Origin: an uncultured Alphaproteobacteria bacterium
GTDB lineage: Bacteria; Pseudomonadota; Alphaproteobacteria; HIMB59; GCA-002718135
NCBI GenBank assembly: GCA_902614375.1
Contig: CACMKZ010000008.1
Span: 1-53,593 of the forward strand
Length of the DNA stretch: 53,593 nt
Direction: 5' to 3'
Below, piece after piece: positions 1 through 8,167 of this stretch (within the stretch, counting starts at the first letter, position 1; each line of letters starts with the position of its first letter). Made by a program: the position numbers and the translations under genes. Below the pieces are notes generated by a model that saw nothing but the letters and a program-made list of their open reading frames with translations, searched no databases and was not told the origin of the DNA.

Positions 1-1
1 A

Positions 2-157
2 AGAAATATGAGAAGATCTCATGATTCTTTAAAGAAAATAAATGTAATCTTGGATAAAGATTCTGGAGAGCCTAGATTATCTCATAAGATTGACCTGTCA
101 ACTGGTATGTACAAAGGTCGAGAAATTCTAAAAAAGAAAACCAAAGAAACTAATTAA
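2..157 (+). CDS. rpmF: 50S ribosomal protein L32, 3' part
   Basis: The reading frame open from the window edge encodes the last 51 residues of L32, a small structural protein of the large ribosomal subunit. The visible part carries the family hallmarks [17 protein letters not shown] and [13 protein letters not shown]. The N-terminal part with the usual zinc-associated region lies outside the window. It ends 4 bp before plsX, matching the widespread rpmF-plsX gene pair of proteobacteria, so the two are probably cotranscribed and link ribosome synthesis to lipid synthesis. Confidence 0.93.
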   Translation, partial: RNMRRSHDSLKKINVILDKDSGEPRLSHKIDLSTGMYKGREILKKKTKETN

Positions 158-161
158 AATT

Positions 162-1175
162 ATGTCTGATAGGCAAGTTGTAATTGCCATAGATGCAATG
201 GGTGGAGAAAATAGCCCTGAAAAAGTTTTAAAAGGTGCTGAAATTTTTCTTCAAAAAGAAAAAAATACAAAAATCATATTTTTTGGAAATGAAGGACTTA
301 TAAATCAAAATATTAAAAAAAATAATTTAAATATTTATAATTTTGAAGTTGTAAACACAAATGATTCTATTTCTGATGAAGATACTGTCAACACTATTTT
401 AAGATCAAAAAAAAATAGTAGTATCTATAAAGCTTTAGAGTTTGCAAAAAAAAATGAAAACTCTGGTTTTGTATCATCTGGTAGTACAGCGGCAATTATG
501 GTTCTATCACGACTGCACATGGGGATGATTAAAGGTATTGATAGACCAGCAATTTGTTCTTTAGTGCCAAACAAAAAAAATTACTCATTAATGCTAGATC
601 TAGGTGCAAATGTTATTGTTAGTGGATCAAATTTATTTCAATTTGCATTGATGGGTTTTTGTTATTATTCAATAATAAATAAAAATTCTAAACCAAAAAT
701 AGGTATATTAAATATTGGAACTGAAAATAATAAGGGATTAGAATTTCTTCAAGAAGCAGCTGATTTAATTCTTTCAAGTTTTTTAAAAGAATATTTTATA
801 GGTTTTATTGAACCAAACAAAATAACATCTGGAGATTGCGATATAATTATTTCCGATGGATATACTGGTAATATAATGCTTAAATCTGCAGAAGGTATTT
901 CAAATTTTATAATTTCAAACTTAAGAGATATTTTTAATAAATCTTTAATAAATAAAATTTCTTACAAACTAATAGAAAAAGATTTAAAAATTTTAAAAGA
1001 TCAAGTTAATCCTGATATTTATAATGGAGCTACATTAATTGGACTAAATGGAATTTCAGTCAAAAGTCATGGAAATGCAAATCCCATTGCCTTTAGTTAT
1101 GCATTGAAACAATGTCATAATTTTATTACTAATAATCTTAATAAACAAATTATTAAATCAATAAAAAATTTATAA
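162..1175 (+). CDS. plsX: Phosphate acyltransferase PlsX
   Basis: PlsX converts acyl-ACP and phosphate to acyl-phosphate, the donor for the first acylation of glycerol-3-phosphate by PlsY at the membrane. The 337-residue protein has normal family length and starts with the diagnostic AIDAMGGENSPEKVL; later motifs include SSGSTAAIM, MLDLGAN, LNIGTE and SDGYTGNIMLKSAEG. The ATG lies 4 bp after rpmF. Its stop overlaps the ihfA start (TAATG). In most proteobacteria fabH follows plsX; here it does not, and ihfA comes directly after. Confidence 0.96.
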   Translation: MSDRQVVIAIDAMGGENSPEKVLKGAEIFLQKEKNTKIIFFGNEGLINQNIKKNNLNIYNFEVVNTNDSISDEDTVNTILRSKKNSSIYKALEFAKKNENSGFVSSGSTAAIMVLSRLHMGMIKGIDRPAICSLVPNKKNYSLMLDLGANVIVSGSNLFQFALMGFCYYSIINKNSKPKIGILNIGTENNKGLEFLQEAADLILSSFLKEYFIGFIEPNKITSGDCDIIISDGYTGNIMLKSAEGISNFIISNLRDIFNKSLINKISYKLIEKDLKILKDQVNPDIYNGATLIGLNGISVKSHGNANPIAFSYALKQCHNFITNNLNKQIIKSIKNL

Positions 1176-1474
1176 TGAGTAAACAAAATATATCTAGAGA
1201 TGAAATTGCTGAAGCAATGAAAGCTGAATTTGGCTTTAATAGAAAACTATGTTTGGATATAGTTAATGATATCATTGATATTATTATTGAAGGACTTCTA
1301 TTAGATAACAAAGTAAAGATACATAATTTTGGAACTTTTAAGCTTAATAATAAAAGTAGCAGAATTGGAAGAAATCCAAAAACAAAGGAGGAGTATAATA
1401 TAACCAGTAGGAATGTTATAACTTTTAAAGCAAGTAAACTTTTATTAAAATACATTAATTCATCTATTAAGTAA
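1175..1474 (+). CDS. ihfA: Integration host factor alpha subunit / HU-family protein
   Basis: This is a 99-residue HU/IHF-family DNA-bending protein. The N-terminal helical part (SRDEIAEAM at 7-15) forms the dimer body; VKIHNFGTFKL at 47-57 and the arm IGRNPKT (64-70, with the DNA-intercalating Pro68) are typical of IHF. The gene position (plsX cluster, before a MerR gene) matches alphaproteobacterial ihfA, which favours IHF-alpha over HU. Its start overlaps the plsX stop by one base, implying translational coupling. Expected roles are nucleoid architecture and help in transcription and replication. Confidence 0.9.
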   Translation: MSKQNISRDEIAEAMKAEFGFNRKLCLDIVNDIIDIIIEGLLLDNKVKIHNFGTFKLNNKSSRIGRNPKTKEEYNITSRNVITFKASKLLLKYINSSIK

Positions 1475-1475
1475 G

Positions 1476-1871
1476 ATGATGATAAATAAGAAATATCTTA
1501 ATATATCTGAAGTGGCTAAAATGCTTCAAATAGAAGAGCACAAGATTAGGTATTGGGATTCTATAGATCCAAAAACAAATAAATACCGAATAGAGGGTAT
1601 TTCAACAAAAAGTAAAGGTGGAACCAGATACTTTAATAAAGAAAACATAAAAAAAATACAAAAACTAAAAAGTATTTTGTATGATGGGAATTCTAATAAT
1701 TATTCCCTCAATTTAGCTAATAAGATATTATCGTCAAATTTAAGAGAAGACCCTCAAAATGATCAAAATTACTCAAATGCAAAACTAGACTACGACGTTA
1801 AAAAAATTCAGCAGATTCTAAATAAAATGAGATTATTGTTGAAAAATAATGATAAAAAAAATTATATATAA
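1476..1871 (+). CDS. MerR-family transcriptional regulator
   Basis: The 131-residue protein begins with a MerR-type winged helix-turn-helix: LNISEVAKMLQIEEHKIRYW (about 8-27), followed by the wing with GGTRYF and a helix rich in Lys/Ile. The C-terminal half is short and low-complexity, with no metal-binding cysteines, so it is not a metal sensor of the MerR/CueR type. Alphaproteobacteria commonly carry such a gene directly after ihfA in the plsX cluster; its target is not known to me. It lies 1 bp after ihfA and ends the operon. Confidence 0.85.
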   Translation: MMINKKYLNISEVAKMLQIEEHKIRYWDSIDPKTNKYRIEGISTKSKGGTRYFNKENIKKIQKLKSILYDGNSNNYSLNLANKILSSNLREDPQNDQNYSNAKLDYDVKKIQQILNKMRLLLKNNDKKNYI

Positions 1872-2007
1872 AAAAAACACATATATATCAGTAATTTAAT
1901 TCATTTATTTTAACTAAAAATATGAAAAAAAAAGTTATTTTTAATGTTTTATTTGTGCGCCAATTAAAATATATGAACTTCATCTTATTAGTAAGGAAAC
2001 AAACTAT

Positions 2008-2013
2008 AAGGAG
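2008..2013 (+). promoter_or_regulatory. Strong ribosome binding site of proteorhodopsin
   Basis: AAGGAG sits 5 bases before the ATG at 2019. Most genes in this window have weak or no Shine-Dalgarno sequence, so this near-perfect site fits a highly expressed membrane protein. The 147-bp gap before it (1872-2018) is AT-rich and must hold the promoter, but I see no convincing -35/-10 pair. Confidence 0.75.
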
Positions 2014-2018
2014 TTTTT

Positions 2019-2783
2019 ATGTTAAATAAGACTAGTCTATTAGGTATCATTGCTGCGACTATAGCATTTATCGCTGTTCCAGCATTTGCTGCCGATACTT
2101 TCTTAGGTGAAGGTGATTTCGTAGGTATTACATTTTGGATTGTTTCAATTGGAATGTGGGCATCTACAATTTTCTTCTTTTATGAAGGTATGAGAGTTTC
2201 TTCTAAATGGAGAACTTCAATGGTTGTTGCAGGGCTAATTACTTTTATAGCTGCTGTACATTACATGTATATGAGAGACTTTTGGGTTGCTACAGGTGAG
2301 TCACCAACAGTATATAGATATATTGACTGGATACTAACTGTACCACTTCAAATGGTTGAATTCTTTTTAATTCTTGTTGCTGCCGGCGCAGCTGTATCTA
2401 GTGGTGCTTTCTACAGATTGCTCATTGGTACACTTGTTATGATTGTTGGTGGATATCTTGGAGAAGCAGGTCATATTTCGGTATTACTTGGTTTCATCAT
2501 TGGTATGATCGGTTGGGCTGTTATCATTTGGGAAATTTTCCGAGGTGAAGCAAGCCAAGCTGCTACAACTAAAGAATCTGTAACATCTGCATTTAATGCA
2601 ATGAGATTAATTGTATTAGTTGGATGGGCAATCTACCCACTTGGATATGTATTCGGTTTAATGATGGGTTCAGTTGATGCTGATACTCTAAACTGGATTT
2701 ATAACCTTGCAGATTTTATTAATAAAATCCTATTCGGTTTAATTATTTGGAACGCTGCTGCTAAAGACTCAGCAACTGCATAA
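2019..2783 (+). CDS. Proteorhodopsin, light-driven proton pump, predicted blue-absorbing
   Basis: This 254-residue seven-helix retinal protein pumps protons outward in light. A cleavable signal peptide ends near AVPAFA (19-24). Key residues are visible: His81 (partner of the Schiff-base acceptor), Asp103 (acceptor) in RYIDW, Thr107, Glu114 (proton donor) and Lys236 (retinal Schiff base) in NLADFINK. The D-T-E triad marks a proton pump rather than a sodium or chloride pump. Gln111 occupies the site equivalent to residue 105 of classical proteorhodopsin; Gln there gives blue absorption, Leu or Met green. The gene stands alone between merR and rplM with a strong RBS and its own terminator. No retinal synthesis gene (blh, crt) is present in the window. 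Confidence 0.97.
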   Translation: MLNKTSLLGIIAATIAFIAVPAFAADTFLGEGDFVGITFWIVSIGMWASTIFFFYEGMRVSSKWRTSMVVAGLITFIAAVHYMYMRDFWVATGESPTVYRYIDWILTVPLQMVEFFLILVAAGAAVSSGAFYRLLIGTLVMIVGGYLGEAGHISVLLGFIIGMIGWAVIIWEIFRGEASQAATTKESVTSAFNAMRLIVLVGWAIYPLGYVFGLMMGSVDADTLNWIYNLADFINKILFGLIIWNAAAKDSATA

Positions 2784-2803
2784 TTAAATATATAAATAAT
2801 ATT

Positions 2804-2832
2804 AAAAAACCCTCTTTTAAGAGGGTTTTTTT
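2804..2832 (+). terminator. Rho-independent terminator after proteorhodopsin
   Basis: An 11-bp perfect stem (2804-2814 with 2821-2831) centred on CCCTC/GAGGG with a 6-base loop TTTTAA, ending in a run of T. It begins about 20 bp after the proteorhodopsin stop and separates that gene from rplM-rpsI. The A-run before the stem could let it act weakly on the other strand too. Confidence 0.92.
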
Positions 2833-2878
2833 ATTAAATTATTGACTTAATTTTTCATTATATGTATTTGGGCACGCG

Positions 2879-3337
2879 ATGAAGACATTCTCTCTTAAAA
2901 AAAGTGATATTAAGAAAAAGTGGGTTTTAATAGATGCTAAAGATGCAGTTTTAGGAAGACTGGCGGTTATCTCTGCAAATATACTAAGAGGTAAAAATAA
3001 GCCTGAATATACCCCAAACCAAGACTGTGGTGATAATTTGATTATAATTAATTCTGATAAAATTCACCTTAAAGGTAAAAAGGCTGATAATAAAATCTAT
3101 TACAGACATACTGGTTATCCAGGAGGAATAAAAGAAACAACTCCTAACAAAATGAAGGAAAAAAACAAATCAGATGAAATGATTAAACTTGCAATAAAAA
3201 GAATGATACCAAGAGGACCATTGGGCAGACAGCAATTAGCTAATTGCAAGATATATAAAGATGATAATCACAAGCATGAAGCTCAAAACCCTCAAATTAT
3301 TGATATAGCATCAATGAATACTAAAAATAAAATTTAA
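2879..3337 (+). CDS. rplM: 50S ribosomal protein L13
   Basis: L13 is an early-assembly protein of the large ribosomal subunit. The 152-residue product shows [15 protein letters not shown] (16-30), the [17 protein letters not shown] segment, [10 protein letters not shown] and [13 protein letters not shown], all family hallmarks. Length is normal. It is followed 2 bp later by rpsI, the near-universal rplM-rpsI pair. The start has only a weak upstream purine stretch. A promoter is expected in the 46 bp between the proteorhodopsin terminator and the ATG. Confidence 0.97.
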   Translation: MKTFSLKKSDIKKKWVLIDAKDAVLGRLAVISANILRGKNKPEYTPNQDCGDNLIIINSDKIHLKGKKADNKIYYRHTGYPGGIKETTPNKMKEKNKSDEMIKLAIKRMIPRGPLGRQQLANCKIYKDDNHKHEAQNPQIIDIASMNTKNKI

Positions 3338-3339
3338 CT

Positions 3340-3768
3340 ATGGAAAATCAAGAAAATCAAACTGAAAATATTTTAGATAATAAACAAAGAGCCTACGCTA
3401 CAGGAAAAAGAAAAAATTCTATTGCAAGAGTGTGGTTAAAAAGAGGTAGTGGTGAGATTAAAATCAATGGCAAGCCTATAGATAAATACTTTTCAAGACC
3501 TGTACTACAAATGATAGTTAACCAGCCTTTGGATGTTGTTAAAGCTGAAAATTCATACGAGATTATGGCTTCAGTTAAAGGTGGAGGACTTTCTGGTCAG
3601 GCTGGCGCTGTAAGACATGGTATTAGTAAAGCATTGAGCTTATACGATCAGTCAAACAGACCACCTCTTAAAAAAGTTGGTTTTCTTACAAGAGATCCAA
3701 GAGTTGTTGAAAGAAAAAAAGCTGGTTTAGCAAAGGCCAGAAGAAGTTATCAATTCTCTAAAAGATAA
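3340..3768 (+). CDS. rpsI: 30S ribosomal protein S9
   Basis: S9 is a small-subunit protein whose C-terminal tail reaches the P-site tRNA. The 142-residue product has [18 protein letters not shown] (19-36), [11 protein letters not shown], the [19 protein letters not shown] region and the conserved tail ending in SKR. About 16 acidic/Gln/Asn-rich residues precede the conserved core, as seen in some alphaproteobacterial S9 proteins. The gene forms an operon with rplM and is followed 6 bp later by argC. Confidence 0.97.
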   Translation: MENQENQTENILDNKQRAYATGKRKNSIARVWLKRGSGEIKINGKPIDKYFSRPVLQMIVNQPLDVVKAENSYEIMASVKGGGLSGQAGAVRHGISKALSLYDQSNRPPLKKVGFLTRDPRVVERKKAGLAKARRSYQFSKR

Positions 3769-3774
3769 ATTTTC

Positions 3775-4803
3775 ATGATAAATAAGATTAGAGTAGCCGT
3801 TTTAGGCTCAACTGGCTATGTTGGAATGGAGTTAGTAAAAATTCTATCAAATCATTCTTACGTAGAAATAAATTTTTTAGGATCTGAAACTATTCATGGG
3901 AGCTATCTAAATAATATTGATAATACAAAAGTATATAATGAACTTCCTCTATTAAAACCGAATGATAGTTTTAATGCTGAAGATAGTGATTATGTATTCC
4001 TAGCTTTACCTCATGCAGTATCTAATAAATATGTAAAAAAATTTTTTGATAAAATTAATATTATAGATTTGTCAGCAGACTTTCGACTAGATAATTTTGA
4101 TGTTTATAAAAAAAATTATGGCAATGAACATTTTTGCAAAGAGCATTTAAAAAATTTTATTTATGGTCTTGCTGAAATAAATAGAGAGCAAATAATTGGT
4201 TCAAAAAATATAGCAGTACCTGGTTGTTATCCAACTTCTATTTTATTACCATTAATACCATTAATAAAGAATAAATTAATAAATACTGAGAATATAATTA
4301 TAGATTCGAAATCAGGTTATAGTGGAGCAGGAAAGAAATTTGATTTCAAAAAAATGAAATCAAAAAATGATTATAATTTTTATAATTATAATACAAACAA
4401 TCACAGACATATTGCAGAAATCAAACAAGAACTTAGTAAACACAACTCAGGTAATGAAGTAAAATTTTCATTTAATCCTCACATACTTCCTAATTTTAGA
4501 GGTATGATTTCTACAATTTATTGTGATTTCAATAATAGCATTCAAAAAACTGATATTATAAATCTATTTCATGACTTGCAAAAAATAAATCCTTTTATAA
4601 AATTTATAAACAATGATGATATGCTAGATTTTTTTTCTATTCAAAATTCTAATTATTGTAAAATAAAATTTTTTGATCATTATAGTGAAGATAAATTGAT
4701 TATAGTCAGTGCAATAGATAACTTAATCAAAGGTGCTGCTGGTCAAGCAGTACAATGCTTTAATATAGCAGAAAAAATTGAAGAAACAGTATCTTTAGCA
4801 TGA
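3775..4803 (+). CDS. argC: N-acetyl-gamma-glutamyl-phosphate reductase
   Basis: ArgC makes N-acetylglutamate semialdehyde in arginine biosynthesis, using NADPH. The 342-residue protein has an N-terminal Rossmann motif (VLGSTGYVGMELVKIL, about 9-24), LSADFRL (99-105), the catalytic cysteine Cys151 in AVPGCYPTSI, and HILPNFRGM near the second catalytic region. Its length fits type-1 ArgC. It directly follows rpsI, a common arrangement in alphaproteobacteria. The stop overlaps the next start (ATGA). Confidence 0.95.
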   Translation: MINKIRVAVLGSTGYVGMELVKILSNHSYVEINFLGSETIHGSYLNNIDNTKVYNELPLLKPNDSFNAEDSDYVFLALPHAVSNKYVKKFFDKINIIDLSADFRLDNFDVYKKNYGNEHFCKEHLKNFIYGLAEINREQIIGSKNIAVPGCYPTSILLPLIPLIKNKLINTENIIIDSKSGYSGAGKKFDFKKMKSKNDYNFYNYNTNNHRHIAEIKQELSKHNSGNEVKFSFNPHILPNFRGMISTIYCDFNNSIQKTDIINLFHDLQKINPFIKFINNDDMLDFFSIQNSNYCKIKFFDHYSEDKLIIVSAIDNLIKGAAGQAVQCFNIAEKIEETVSLA

Positions 4804-4985
4804 GTAAATATTTTATAATTTTCTTGATATTTTCTGCTATTATTTCTTGCGGATATCCAGATATAGATAATGTTCCAGATTTTAAGGACACTAAATTAAC
4901 TAATGAAGAACTATTAGAATATTGTAGTATTTCTAATACTGATAAAAAAGATATAGATAAATGTATTAATGATTATAAAAGCTAA
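4800..4985 (+). CDS. Small predicted lipoprotein of unknown function
   Basis: This 61-residue protein has a short hydrophobic N-terminus followed by a lipobox-like IISC with Cys17 as the likely lipidated residue. The mature part would be only about 45 residues, acidic, with two further cysteines (Cys42, Cys55) that could pair in the periplasm. The start overlaps the argC stop by 4 bases (ATGA), which supports real, coupled translation. hom follows 8 bp later. I do not recognise a family, and a role is not evident from the neighbours, which are amino-acid biosynthesis genes. Confidence 0.65.
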   Translation: MSKYFIIFLIFSAIISCGYPDIDNVPDFKDTKLTNEELLEYCSISNTDKKDIDKCINDYKS

Positions 4986-4993
4986 ATATTGTT

Positions 4994-6292
4994 ATGAACA
5001 AGCTTAATATTGGTATAGCAGGATTAGGAAATGTTGGGTCAGCACTAGTTGAAACAATAGAAGAAAATAAAAATTATTTCTTTGATAAAACAGATGTAGA
5101 TTTGGACATAGTTGGAATATCTGCAAAAACAAAAAATAAAAAAAGGAATTTTAATATATCAAATTATACTTGGTATGATGATCCAATAGAAATGTCTAAA
5201 GATAATAATTGTAACGTAATTGTTGAACTGATTGGTGAAGAAAAAGGAATTAGCTATGAAATAATTGAAACAGCATTAAAAAATAAAAAACATGTAGTAA
5301 CAGGTAATAAAGCTTTAATAGCTAATCATGGAAAAGAATTATTTGAATTAGCGAATACACACTCATTAGCTTTATCATATGAAGCTGCTGTTGCAGGTGG
5401 CATACCAGTAATAAAAACAATTAAAAATTCTATTAGCTTAGATAGAATTAATAAAATCTCTGGAATTTTAAATGGAACTACAAATTACATTTTAACAAAA
5501 ATGCAACAAGATAATTTGTCCTTTGATGAAGTTCTTAAAATTGCCAAAGATAAAGGATTTACTTCTGATCAAGAGTCAAAATTAGATATTGGTGGATATG
5601 ATGCAGCCCACAAGTTAACAATATTATCAACTCTATGCTTTAAATCAAATTTAAACTTTAATAACAATTATATTGAAGGAATATCAAATATTAAAATTGA
5701 AGATATTAATTTTGCTGAAAAATTAGGGTATAAAATAAAATTAATATCTGAAGCATGCATAATTGAGGGAAAAATTTCAAACTTTACTTTACCAAAATTA
5801 GTTTCAATGGATAATCCCTTAGCAAGTGTTGATAATGCTCTGAATGCCATTAATATTGAAACTATACATCTAGAAAATTTATTTTTAGAGGGTGAAGGAG
5901 CAGGTGGTAAACCAACTGCCAGCTCTGTCTTGTCTGATTTATATGATATATCTCAGAATGAAAAATTTGATAATTTGGGTTTTAAAATTGATAAATTACA
6001 AAGCTTTGAAAAATATACGGCTGAAAATGTAATTAATAGTTATTATCTCAGAATAATGACAGAAGACAAACCTGGCGTTCTATCTTCAATTACTAATTAC
6101 TTTAGTGATTTTGATATATCTGTTAAAAAAATACTACAACTTCCAGAGAGTTCTGAATTAGATAAACCAATACCTATTATAATAACTACTCATAATATTC
6201 AGAAAGAAAAATTAAGTAATGTAATTAATAAAATTGAAGGTTTAGAATTTGTGAAAGAAAAAATTACTGTTCTTGCTATTCATGATAATTAG
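4994..6292 (+). CDS. hom: Homoserine dehydrogenase
   Basis: Hom reduces aspartate semialdehyde to homoserine, the branch point to threonine and methionine. The 432-residue protein has an N-terminal NAD(P)-binding fold (IGIAGLGNVGSALVETI), VTGNKALIANHG, EAAVAGGIPVIKTI, and the catalytic region GILNGTTNYILTKM. A C-terminal ACT domain (about 345-430, beginning near YYLRIMTEDKPGVLSSI) suggests allosteric feedback, classically by threonine. It lies in a run of closely spaced genes from rplM to recJ. Homoserine made here could feed the MetC step encoded at 36.2-37.4 kb. Confidence 0.95.
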   Translation: MNKLNIGIAGLGNVGSALVETIEENKNYFFDKTDVDLDIVGISAKTKNKKRNFNISNYTWYDDPIEMSKDNNCNVIVELIGEEKGISYEIIETALKNKKHVVTGNKALIANHGKELFELANTHSLALSYEAAVAGGIPVIKTIKNSISLDRINKISGILNGTTNYILTKMQQDNLSFDEVLKIAKDKGFTSDQESKLDIGGYDAAHKLTILSTLCFKSNLNFNNNYIEGISNIKIEDINFAEKLGYKIKLISEACIIEGKISNFTLPKLVSMDNPLASVDNALNAINIETIHLENLFLEGEGAGGKPTASSVLSDLYDISQNEKFDNLGFKIDKLQSFEKYTAENVINSYYLRIMTEDKPGVLSSITNYFSDFDISVKKILQLPESSELDKPIPIIITTHNIQKEKLSNVINKIEGLEFVKEKITVLAIHDN

Positions 6293-6297
6293 TTAAT

Positions 6298-8043
6298 GTG
6301 AATATTGAAAAATCATTATCAGATAAATTTTGGGAAGAAAAGGAAATAGACTTTACGCATATTCAAGCTCTTTCACAAAAAAAATCAATTTCTGAAATCT
6401 TTGCAAAACTTCTTATTTCAAGAGGTGTCTTTGAAGAAAATTATGATGATTATATAAATCCTAATTTTTTAAATAATCTTCCAGACCCTTTTGAACTTAA
6501 AGATATGAAAAAAGGAATTGAAAGATGTATTGAGGCTTTAAAAAACAACGAAAAGATTGGAATAATTGCTGATTATGATGTTGATGGATCTACTTCTGCT
6601 TCAATTTTATATAAATTTTTAAATAATTTTACCAATAATCTTGTTTGCAAAATACCTAAGAGATTATCGGAGGGCTATGGTCCAAATGTTAGGCTTATGA
6701 ATGAAATGCTCAATGAAAATATTACTCTCTTGTTTACACTTGATTGTGGTACATCAGCATTTAACTCTATTGATTTGCCTAATTACAATGGTATCGAGGT
6801 TATTGTTATAGATCATCATTTAAGTGAATTTAAATTTCCAAAAGTTCACTCGATAATTAATCCTAATAGATTTGATGAAAAGAATGATTATAAAGATTTT
6901 GCTGCAGTAGGGGTAACTTTTCTTTTTTTAATGGGTTTAAGAAAGCAAATTAGAGAATTAAAATTATTTCCAAATATAAAAGAACCAAATTTGATGTCAT
7001 ATTTAGACTTAGTTGCTGTCGGGACAATTTGTGATATTGTTAATATTAACAATTACAATAGATCAATTGTAAGTAAAGGTTTAGAGCTCATTAGAAGTCG
7101 AAAAAATAAATCAATAGCAAAAATATTAGATAACTCTAATATAAATCATGAACCTTTAGCTAAAGATATTGGTTTTGTTTTAGGGCCACAAATTAATGCT
7201 GCGAGTAGAATTGATGACTCTTCTTTATCCTCCAAACTTCTGATATCAAATGATGTTTCTGAAATAGAAACTATTTCTAGAAAACTATTTTTAATTAATG
7301 AAAAAAGAAAATTAATTGAACAAAGTATATTCAATGAAGCAATTGAGCAAATAAAAGATCAAGAAAATAAAAAATTTATTATTGTTTATAAAGAGAATTG
7401 GCATCAAGGTGTTTTAGGTATAGTTGCCAGTAAAATAGTAGCTCTTTATAACAAACCAACATTTGTATTTTCTTTTATTAATGATCTTGGATCTGGATCA
7501 GGTAGATCTATAGATCAAATTGATATTGGTAGTATTGTTCTTGAACTTAAGGCAAATGATTTAATAGATGATGGCGGTGGCCATAAAATGGCAGTAGGCT
7601 TAAAAATAAATAAAAAAAAATTAGATAAAATAGATAAATTTTTAGTTAAAAAATTTGATTCATATCATGATAATTTTTTTGAAAAAAAAATATTTTATGA
7701 CAGTGAAATTTCTGTAAATCAAATAAACAAAGATTTTTTAGATAATTTAGAATTATTAGAACCTCACGGTAAAGGTAATGAAGATCCTCAATTTTTAATC
7801 AAAGATATAGTAATTGACCAGGTTAAAAATATAAAAAATAAGCATATTTTAATTTTTTTTAAAAATGATTTAGGTGAAAATTTAAAAGGTATATCATTCA
7901 ACAGTATAAATACTCTCATTGGTGATTATCTTCTGAAGTTTAAAAAATTTCAATTTCATATTTTGTGTTCTATTAAAAAAGATCACTTCTCAAGTAGTCA
8001 GATGCCCCAAATACTGATCCATGACGTGAAAGTAATCAATTAA
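6298..8043 (+). CDS. recJ: Single-stranded-DNA-specific exonuclease RecJ
   Basis: RecJ degrades single-stranded DNA 5' to 3' in recombination and mismatch repair. The 581-residue protein has the DHH phosphoesterase motifs: ADYDVDG (91-97), DHH (172-174), and the DHHA1 motif GGGH (426-429) for Mn-dependent catalysis. A C-terminal OB-fold region follows. The start is a GTG 5 bp after the hom stop; no ATG upstream fits, and the aligned start agrees with family N-termini. hom-recJ adjacency is seen in other alphaproteobacteria. The gene ends 44 bp before tRNA-Glu. Confidence 0.95.
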   Translation: MNIEKSLSDKFWEEKEIDFTHIQALSQKKSISEIFAKLLISRGVFEENYDDYINPNFLNNLPDPFELKDMKKGIERCIEALKNNEKIGIIADYDVDGSTSASILYKFLNNFTNNLVCKIPKRLSEGYGPNVRLMNEMLNENITLLFTLDCGTSAFNSIDLPNYNGIEVIVIDHHLSEFKFPKVHSIINPNRFDEKNDYKDFAAVGVTFLFLMGLRKQIRELKLFPNIKEPNLMSYLDLVAVGTICDIVNINNYNRSIVSKGLELIRSRKNKSIAKILDNSNINHEPLAKDIGFVLGPQINAASRIDDSSLSSKLLISNDVSEIETISRKLFLINEKRKLIEQSIFNEAIEQIKDQENKKFIIVYKENWHQGVLGIVASKIVALYNKPTFVFSFINDLGSGSGRSIDQIDIGSIVLELKANDLIDDGGGHKMAVGLKINKKKLDKIDKFLVKKFDSYHDNFFEKKIFYDSEISVNQINKDFLDNLELLEPHGKGNEDPQFLIKDIVIDQVKNIKNKHILIFFKNDLGENLKGISFNSINTLIGDYLLKFKKFQFHILCSIKKDHFSSSQMPQILIHDVKVIN

Positions 8044-8087
8044 ATAATTTGAAAAAAATCAAAATATCTACTATATACCAACCACGT

Positions 8088-8162
8088 GTCCCCTTCGTCT
8101 ATCGGTTAGGACATCAGGTTTTCATCCTGAAAAGAGGAGTTCGACTCTCCTAGGGGATGCCA
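8088..8162 (+). tRNA. tRNA-Glu (TTC)
   Basis: A cloverleaf is readable: acceptor GTCCCCT/AGGGGAT (one G-U pair at the tip), anticodon stem TCAGG/CCTGA around loop TTTTCAT with anticodon TTC, T-arm GGAG-TTCGACT-CTCC, discriminator G and encoded CCA. Its 3' end is 5 bp from the stop of the convergent dehydrogenase gene. Confidence 0.96.
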
Positions 8163-8167
8163 CTAAT

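Noticed and set aside
1872..2018. Promoter for proteorhodopsin
   Set aside because: I searched for a -35/-10 pair with 16-18 bp spacing and found none convincing; only the ribosome site is supported.
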